From: Candidatus Atribacteria bacterium
GTDB lineage: Bacteria; Atribacterota; JALVIU01
Assembly: GCA_027028665.1 (NCBI GenBank)
Contig: JALVIU010000112.1
Coordinates: 1 to 5,290, forward strand
Length of the DNA stretch: 5,290 bases
Reading direction: 5' to 3'
Shown here: positions 1-4,003 of the stretch, in pieces
Numbering within the stretch: the first letter of the stretch is position 1
How the letters are laid out: every line of letters begins with the position of its first letter
Made by a program: the position numbers and the translations under genes
The notes under the pieces: generated by a model
Seen by the model: the letters and a program-made list of their open reading frames with translations, nothing else
Told to the model about the DNA's origin: nothing
The model's database searches: none

Positions 1-472
1 TCTTAAAGGCAGATGGATTGGAACTTATCTGTGGGAAAAATGTATTTTTTGCCCTTTCAAAAAGAGATGGTGGAATAAAGGAAGGCTGTGTTGATGCGAT
101 AACAAGTATCTGCTCCGTACCCTGAGGTCCTCCTACCTGAAGTGAATAGTTAGGCTTATCAGGTAACATATATGTTACTCCACCCCTTAGTAGATTCGAC
201 GTAGAGTACCTATTGGGGAAGATCAGCCTTACAACTCCCCTTGTATCTATATCGTACACTGCTACATAACAATTGATTGTAGGCCTTATATAGATCTTTA
301 GTTTTTCACCTACATAATACTCTTGTTTAGGTATAGTAACTGTAACCTTAAAACCAGGTCTTGGATTTACTATTATTACTTTTGGGTTGGGAGCTGCACC
401 ATAGGAAATACCCACATTAACAATTAAAACTAAAATTAAAACCAATAAAGTTAAACCATAAAATTTTTTCAT
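1..472 (-). CDS. Secreted DUF4384-type protein, 3' end beyond the window
   Basis: My own translation gives 157 visible residues from ATG 472 with no stop before the left edge, so the C-terminus is missing. Residues 1-3 (MKK), a hydrophobic stretch at about 5-20 and a small-residue region ISYGAAP (22-28) form a Sec signal peptide. There is no lipobox cysteine, so it is probably exported and not a lipoprotein. Residues about 40-130 look like a DUF4384 domain: a beta-rich segment with YYVGEKLKIYIRP, CYVAVYDIDTRGVVRLIFP followed by N-R-Y, YMLPDKP, and GPQGTEQILVIAS. In this family such domains occur alone or fused to other domains in bacterial envelope proteins; no biochemical role is established that I know of. 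It starts 19 nt after the ferredoxin-subunit gene with a good ribosome binding site, so it is likely co-transcribed, but a functional link to the complex is not shown. Family call is fairly firm; function is unknown. Confidence 0.78.
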   Translation of the reverse strand, partial: MKKFYGLTLLVLILVLIVNVGISYGAAPNPKVIIVNPRPGFKVTVTIPKQEYYVGEKLKIYIRPTINCYVAVYDIDTRGVVRLIFPNRYSTSNLLRGGVTYMLPDKPNYSLQVGGPQGTEQILVIASTQPSFIPPSLFERAKNTFFPQISSNPSAFK

Positions 473-476
473 ACCT

Positions 477-486
477 ATCACCCCTC
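477..486 (-). promoter_or_regulatory. Ribosome binding site of the DUF4384 gene
   Basis: On the minus strand the sequence GAGGGGTGAT ends 4 nt before ATG 472. It is one mismatch from the extended anti-Shine-Dalgarno complement (AAGGAGGTGAT) over its GAGGGGTGAT part. It supports ATG 472 as the start and fills nearly all of the 19-nt gap after the upstream stop codon, leaving no room for a terminator or separate promoter. Confidence 0.7.
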
Positions 487-491
487 TTTCT

Positions 492-965
492 CTATCTTTT
501 AGGTTTTAATCCTAAAAGATGAGATTTTTCATTTGCCACATAACCTAAATTATCTTTATATGAAACATCATTGTTTGCAATAAAAACAAAAGCCTCTTTG
601 TCTGTTTCCACCTGTATTCTCTCTCTGGAAAGTTTAAGAGAAAAAGAAGGACAAACATCCACACATAATGCACAAAAACAACATCTACCATAATCTATCT
701 TTGGTATCTTTTTTATCCTCTTTCCCTCTTCCACCTTCATATCTTTATACTTTGGATACTCTGTCATGGGCACCATTTCAATTGCATTTGGAGGACAGAT
801 CCTTGCACAGTTTCCACAACCTATACACTTCTCTATATCATTTATATGGAAACCTCTATAATTTTCAGAGGGCTCTTTTTTCTCATAAGGTACACGTACA
901 GTTACAGGTTTTTTAACTAAAAACTTAAGAGCTGATACAGGAGAAAAATAGTTTTTTATACCCAT
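492..965 (-). CDS. mbxN: NuoI-like 2x[4Fe-4S] ferredoxin subunit of an Mbx-type membrane complex
   Basis: This 157-residue protein is the polyferredoxin subunit that carries electrons into the peripheral arm, probably from soluble ferredoxin. Two complete [4Fe-4S] motifs are visible: CIGCGNCARICP with Cys47, 50, 53 and 57, and CCFCALCVDVCP with Cys95, 98, 101 and 105; Cys96 is an extra cysteine. Both have the CxxCxxCxxxCP form, so both clusters should be intact. An N-terminal segment of about 40 residues with an YRGFHIND lead-in matches NuoI/EchF/MbxN proteins, which lie along the membrane side of the NuoB subunit. The spacer between the clusters (58-94) is rich in Lys and Glu and a little longer than I recall for typical NuoI. 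ATG 965 follows the large-subunit stop by 8 nt. The family is secure. The mbxN symbol rests on the neighbouring subunits; echF is the alternative, disfavoured by the cysteine loss in the large subunit. Confidence 0.9.
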   Translation of the reverse strand: MGIKNYFSPVSALKFLVKKPVTVRVPYEKKEPSENYRGFHINDIEKCIGCGNCARICPPNAIEMVPMTEYPKYKDMKVEEGKRIKKIPKIDYGRCCFCALCVDVCPSFSLKLSRERIQVETDKEAFVFIANNDVSYKDNLGYVANEKSHLLGLKPKR

Positions 966-968
966 AAT

Positions 969-979
969 ATCACCTACCT
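969..979 (-). promoter_or_regulatory. Ribosome binding site of the NuoI-like gene, overlapping the upstream stop
   Basis: The minus-strand sequence AGGTAGGTGAT lies 3 nt before ATG 965. Its internal TAG is the stop codon of the NuoD-like gene, so termination and initiation sites share bases, a layout typical of translational coupling. Confidence 0.65.
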
Positions 980-2071
980 ATCTATTTCTGGAGGGCATAC
1001 ATCCAGACTAAACATTATTTGAGATACATCTGCAAGATAATTTCCCGGTAAAAGCTTTTCTAAAATATGTATACCGTGTGTCATAGAAGCACCTCTTATA
1101 TAAACCCTGTAAGGCTTATCCTTTCCATTGCTTACCATATAGTATCCGTATTCCCCTTTAGAAGATTCCACCTTCACATAGGCATCACCAGGGGGTACTA
1201 TAAATCTCATAGGATTGGGAACCTTTTCCCTTATTGGACCATCAGGAATATTATCAAGTGCCTGACGTATAATCTTTATACTCTCCACTACCTCCATCCG
1301 CCTTATCATTATTCTATCATAGGCATCTCCACCTGTAAGCACAGGGATCTCGAAATCTAATTCTCCATAGGCGGCATATGGATCATCTTTTCTGGTGTCT
1401 GCCTTCACCCCTGATGCCCTGAGATTTGGCCCTGTAACACCCCACTCTATAGCATCTTCTTTGTTTATTATACCTATACCTCTTGCTCTTTTCTTAAACA
1501 TATAAGAATCAAAATACAGTTTATTATAATCATCAAGGCGCTTCTCAAGATAATTCAATACATCCTTTGCCTTCTCAATAAAGCCATCAGGTAAATCCCT
1601 TCTTACACCTCCAGGGTATATAAATATATGATATACTCTCCCCCCTGTTAACATTTCAAACAGATCAAGAATAAAATCACGATCACTTATCGTCCAATTA
1701 GGAATAGTGTAAAGACCTATAGAACCTGCATGACCTCCAAATGTAAACAGATGAGAGGCGATCCTGGAAAACTCAAGCACTATAGTTCTAATGTATTTTG
1801 CCCGTGGTGGCGGCTCTATTCCTAAGAGTTTTTCTACCGCCATGGCGTAATTTGCCTCATTGGGGTCAGGATCTGGTACACAAATACGGCAAACTATAGG
1901 GACATTATGTATAAACCCCCTCATTTCCATTAATTTCTCAAAGCCTCTATGCAGAAAACCAGGATTAGGGGTAGCTTTTTTTACTACATTTCCTTCAAGC
2001 TCAAGAATAACACTAAAATTTCCTGTTATTCCTACATGTTGAGGTCCTATAAAGAGTTCATATGTCTTCAA
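974..2071 (-). CDS. mbxL: NuoD-like / hydrogenase-large-subunit-like catalytic subunit, three of four [NiFe] cysteines
   Basis: This 365-residue protein belongs to the NuoD / group 4 [NiFe]-hydrogenase large-subunit superfamily. Family marks are IGPQH (8-12), PGFLHRGFEKLMEMR (37-51), AVEKLLGIE (78-86), YPGGVRRDLPDGF (152-164), GPNLRASG (214-221) and a C-terminal IDR tail (363-365). The N-terminal CxxC is present as C61-R-I-C64, but the C-terminal DPCxxC is D-V-C359-P-P-E362, so the second cysteine of that pair is Glu. A Pro/Asp-rich loop VPDPDP follows C64. The quinone-site His of complex I (second His of HPSTHG) is T16 here. The protein ends at IDR, with no C-terminal extension of the kind removed during hydrogenase maturation. 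Hence neither a standard [NiFe] site nor a quinone site is expected, and an MbxL-type sulfane sulfur reductase role fits best. The start is TTG, preceded by a strong ribosome binding site; no in-frame ATG exists before residue 48, which would delete conserved sequence. Ech or Mbh hydrogenase is the rejected alternative. Confidence 0.88.
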   Translation of the reverse strand: MKTYELFIGPQHVGITGNFSVILELEGNVVKKATPNPGFLHRGFEKLMEMRGFIHNVPIVCRICVPDPDPNEANYAMAVEKLLGIEPPPRAKYIRTIVLEFSRIASHLFTFGGHAGSIGLYTIPNWTISDRDFILDLFEMLTGGRVYHIFIYPGGVRRDLPDGFIEKAKDVLNYLEKRLDDYNKLYFDSYMFKKRARGIGIINKEDAIEWGVTGPNLRASGVKADTRKDDPYAAYGELDFEIPVLTGGDAYDRIMIRRMEVVESIKIIRQALDNIPDGPIREKVPNPMRFIVPPGDAYVKVESSKGEYGYYMVSNGKDKPYRVYIRGASMTHGIHILEKLLPGNYLADVSQIMFSLDVCPPEIDR

Positions 2072-2075
2072 GATA

Positions 2076-2083
2076 CTCCTCCC
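2076..2083 (-). promoter_or_regulatory. Ribosome binding site deciding the TTG start of the NuoD-like gene
   Basis: The minus-strand sequence GGGAGGAG follows directly on the TAA stop of the NuoC-like gene (2084-2086) and lies 4 nt before TTG 2071. That TAA is in the same frame as the NuoD-like gene, so the start cannot lie further upstream. Of the four codons between, none is ATG, GTG or TTG, so TTG 2071 is the only usable start that preserves the conserved N-terminus. Confidence 0.75.
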
Positions 2084-2560
2084 TTACTTAGCTTCAGAGT
2101 CATATGTAATCTGAGAATATTTTCTACTATCAAAATCTTTCCTCATAGGAGGTATACCTTCCCAATCTTCCAGGATAAATGGGGTAAGCCCTGGATTTCC
2201 ATCAAAGTAGACGCCAAACATCTCATGTATTTCCCTCTCATATGTTTGTGCCTGATCCCAAAGAGGAAGCAGGGTCTCCTGTTTGGGATTATCACGATCA
2301 ATCTTTGTCTTTATAAGCACAACTATCTTCTCTTCATAAGAATAGAGGCCATATACAAGCTCAAACTTTCCCTCATCAATCCAATCTACACAAGTAATAA
2401 AGGAGAGGTGTCTAAACCCATTATCCTTTAGAAATTTTGCTATCTCTTTTACCTTTTCCTTCTCCACAGAGATATGTACTCGTTTTTCTTGATGTTCTGG
2501 AATAACTATCTCTACATCAGAAAAATTTCCTTTAATAAGTTCTACTACACCTTCCACCAT
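2084..2560 (-). CDS. mbxK: NuoC-like (30-kDa type) subunit of an Mbx-type complex
   Basis: This 158-residue protein is a structural peripheral-arm subunit of the NuoC / HycE-N-terminal family, which holds no cofactor and packs against the NuoB and NuoD subunits. The family signature is clear near the C-terminus: YEREIHEMFGVYFDGNPGL (107-125), then TPFILEDWEGIPPMRKDF (126-143), matching the E-R-E-x-x-(D/E)-x-F-G signature and the P-(L/M)-R-K-D-(F/Y) end. The earlier part (25-90) has the alternating strands and helix expected, including FITCVDW (54-60) and LVYGLYSY (68-75). Length is normal for a stand-alone NuoC or MbxK; there is no NuoCD fusion. It starts 2 nt after the NuoB-like stop and ends 12 nt before the NuoD-like start. 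Family call secure; the Mbx label comes from context, with EchD the alternative. Confidence 0.88.
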   Translation of the reverse strand: MVEGVVELIKGNFSDVEIVIPEHQEKRVHISVEKEKVKEIAKFLKDNGFRHLSFITCVDWIDEGKFELVYGLYSYEEKIVVLIKTKIDRDNPKQETLLPLWDQAQTYEREIHEMFGVYFDGNPGLTPFILEDWEGIPPMRKDFDSRKYSQITYDSEAK

Positions 2561-2562
2561 AA

Positions 2563-3096
2563 TTAATCTTCTCCCTCTATTATACCCCTATTTTTAAAAA
2601 CTTTATCTTGATTTGCCTTATATCTTTCATAATGTATCTTATATAATTTATATCCATTGGCTTCTCCCTTTTCAATCTTTTCTCGAAGTTCTAAAAAGGC
2701 TGCAAAGATCGCATCTGGTGCAGGCATACAGCCTGAGATATAGACATCCACAGGGAGATAATAGTCTAATTTGTTGATAGTTGCATAGGAATCCCAATAC
2801 ATACCACCATTTATTGTACATGACCCAAATCCTATTACATATTTAGGGTCAAGCATTTGCTCATATGTAGTAATAACCCTTTTCAGGGTTTTCACAGAGA
2901 GATAACCTGTTATAAGTAATACATCAGCCTGCCTGGGAGAGGCCATGGGTATAATACCAAAACGCTCCAGGTCATATCTTGAAGTCATAGAAGGAGGAAG
3001 TTCTATAGCACCACAACCAGTACAGAAGTGTAAAAGCCACATAGAACGGCCTTTAAACCAACGGGCAACCTTTCCTCCACGAAAGCTCTCTAACAT
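2563..3096 (-). CDS. mbxJ: NuoB-like small [4Fe-4S] subunit of an Mbx-type complex
   Basis: This is the small Fe-S subunit that passes electrons to the large subunit. From ATG 3096 it has 177 residues. Candidate cluster ligands are C25 and C28 in HFCTGCGAIELPPS, C93 in GFGSCTINGGMYWDS, and C123 in YISGCMPAPDAI, the standard NuoB / hydrogenase small-subunit layout. The spacing C28-G-A-I-E resembles the C-C-A-I-E of complex I with the second tandem Cys replaced by Gly, while C25 supplies a CxxC as in hydrogenases: a hybrid form. I chose ATG 3096 because AAGGAGGT stands 4 nt upstream. A longer frame can begin at TTG 3120, which would add eight residues, overlap the upstream gene and lack a site of this quality. 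The gene begins 10 nt after the NuoH-like stop. Family call secure; mbxJ follows from context. Confidence 0.88.
   Translation of the reverse strand: MLESFRGGKVARWFKGRSMWLLHFCTGCGAIELPPSMTSRYDLERFGIIPMASPRQADVLLITGYLSVKTLKRVITTYEQMLDPKYVIGFGSCTINGGMYWDSYATINKLDYYLPVDVYISGCMPAPDAIFAAFLELREKIEKGEANGYKLYKIHYERYKANQDKVFKNRGIIEGED
2571..2577 (-). promoter_or_regulatory. Ribosome binding site of the NuoC-like gene
   Basis: The minus-strand sequence GAGGGAG lies 10 nt before ATG 2560, inside the last codons of the NuoB-like gene. It therefore also encodes part of that protein's Ile-Glu-Gly-Glu-Asp tail. It is the weakest-spaced site of the operon. Confidence 0.5.
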
Positions 3097-3100
3097 AGAA

Positions 3101-3108
3101 ACCTCCTT
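3101..3108 (-). promoter_or_regulatory. Ribosome binding site deciding the start of the NuoB-like gene
   Basis: The minus-strand sequence AAGGAGGT is a full match to the consensus and lies 4 nt before ATG 3096. Its first two bases belong to the TAA stop of the NuoH-like gene (3107-3109). It sits downstream of the alternative TTG 3120 and so cannot serve that start, which settles the choice for ATG 3096. Confidence 0.85.
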
Positions 3109-3991
3109 AGATAAAGACAAATATAAGACTTATAAGTCCAAGAATTGCAGGCCACTTCCAATAAAATTTAAAGGCCTGATCCATTCTAAATCTCGGCATT
3201 ATTGCATTTATAAATATTGCCAGAAGGAATACCACAAGCATTTTTAATGAAAAAGTAATAATATTTGCACCCCCACCTAAGAATAGATCTACAAACAGGG
3301 CAAGTTCAGTAAATAAGTGAAGAGATGCGAATATCTGCAACATACCCAGATATTTACCCCCATATTCAACCATGGGTCCTGAATTTATCTCATGGGGTGC
3401 AATAGGTATATCAAAAGGCTTCTCCCCTAAAATACCCTGAAGAGCAATATCAAATACCAGAGCAGAAAGGGGTATAACAAATATGGCCCACCATCCTGAG
3501 GTAACCTGTTTTTGAATAATAGCTGAGATAGATGTAGTATTGTATTTTAATATTACTCCTACTATTGCCAAAACAAGGGGAAACTCGTATGAAAGCATAA
3601 GGGAAAGTCCTCTGGATACACCTATCGCAGCATTGGGATTGCCAGAGTCTCCTGCACCAAGGGCCATGCCCAGTGAACCTATAACACCTAAATAAAGAAC
3701 CAATATAAGATCTCCGTGCATAGAAAATAGTGCATATTTACCTATAGGGATAAAGAATAAGGTCAAGAGAGAGCCTGCTATTCCTATGGCAGGGCCCAGC
3801 ATATACATTACACCATGAGTTATATTATCCTCTTTGGTGAGCAATTTAAGAGTGTCAAAGTAAGGCTGAATCACAGGAGGACCGTATCTTCTATGGATCC
3901 TCGCTGTTACCTTTCTTGCAATACCTAAAAACAAAAGACCTATCAAAATTGCTATTATCGGAACGATAATAATATTATAGAGAAATAACAT
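3107..3991 (-). CDS. mbxM: NuoH-like membrane anchor subunit of an Mbx-type complex
   Basis: This 294-residue integral membrane protein is the anchor that joins the peripheral arm to the antiporter subunits (NuoH / HycD / EchB / MbxM family). About eight membrane segments are visible, near 4-24, 65-84, 94-112, 134-150, 168-187, 214-238, 247-264 and 280-294. Cytoplasmic loops carry family motifs: RRYGPPVIQPYFDTLKLLTKED (34-55), SYEFPLV (134-140), PFDIPIAPHEINSGPMVEY (192-210) and MPRFRMDQ (265-272). The acidic residues E136, D194, E201, E209 and E229 fall where this family keeps charged residues for the coupling pathway. The length is close to Mbx/Ech proteins and shorter than most NuoH. Its position before the NuoB-like gene is as in mbx and ech and unlike mbh, where the NuoH homologue follows the large subunit. 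ATG 3991 has an AGGAGG site. Family call secure. Confidence 0.9.
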   Translation of the reverse strand: MLFLYNIIIVPIIAILIGLLFLGIARKVTARIHRRYGPPVIQPYFDTLKLLTKEDNITHGVMYMLGPAIGIAGSLLTLFFIPIGKYALFSMHGDLILVLYLGVIGSLGMALGAGDSGNPNAAIGVSRGLSLMLSYEFPLVLAIVGVILKYNTTSISAIIQKQVTSGWWAIFVIPLSALVFDIALQGILGEKPFDIPIAPHEINSGPMVEYGGKYLGMLQIFASLHLFTELALFVDLFLGGGANIITFSLKMLVVFLLAIFINAIMPRFRMDQAFKFYWKWPAILGLISLIFVFI

Positions 3992-3996
3992 CTATT

Positions 3997-4003
3997 CCTC
4001 CTA
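3997..4003 (-). promoter_or_regulatory. Ribosome binding site of the NuoH-like gene, overlapping the upstream stop
   Basis: The minus-strand sequence TAGGAGG lies 5 nt before ATG 3991. Its TAG is the stop codon of the antiporter-like gene, so the two genes share the stop/ribosome-binding bases. Confidence 0.8.

Noticed and set aside
473-491. Possible terminator or promoter between the NuoI-like and DUF4384 genes
   Set aside because: Only 19 nt lie between stop and start, taken up by a ribosome binding site; no hairpin or T-run on the minus strand is visible.
668-916. 82-codon open frame on the plus strand with several Ser/Tyr/Leu-rich stretches
   Set aside because: It is the complement of the cysteine-motif region of the NuoI-like gene; the apparent composition is a by-product of that.
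974-2071. Annotation as Ech or Mbh [NiFe] hydrogenase large subunit
   Set aside because: The C-terminal DPCxxC is degraded to D-V-C-P-P-E and no cleavable C-terminal extension follows; a working [NiFe] site is not expected. Gene order alone does not separate Mbx from Ech, so the label rests on these residues.
1949-2431. 160-codon open frame on the plus strand
   Set aside because: It runs antisense to the NuoC- and NuoD-like genes, has no recognisable domain, and its composition is what complementing AT-rich coding DNA gives.
3118-3120. TTG 3120 as start of the NuoB-like gene
   Set aside because: It overlaps the upstream gene and lacks a site comparable to the AAGGAGGT that stands before ATG 3096.
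2945-3247. 100-codon open frame on the plus strand
   Set aside because: It is antisense across the NuoB/NuoH-like junction and has no protein features of its own.
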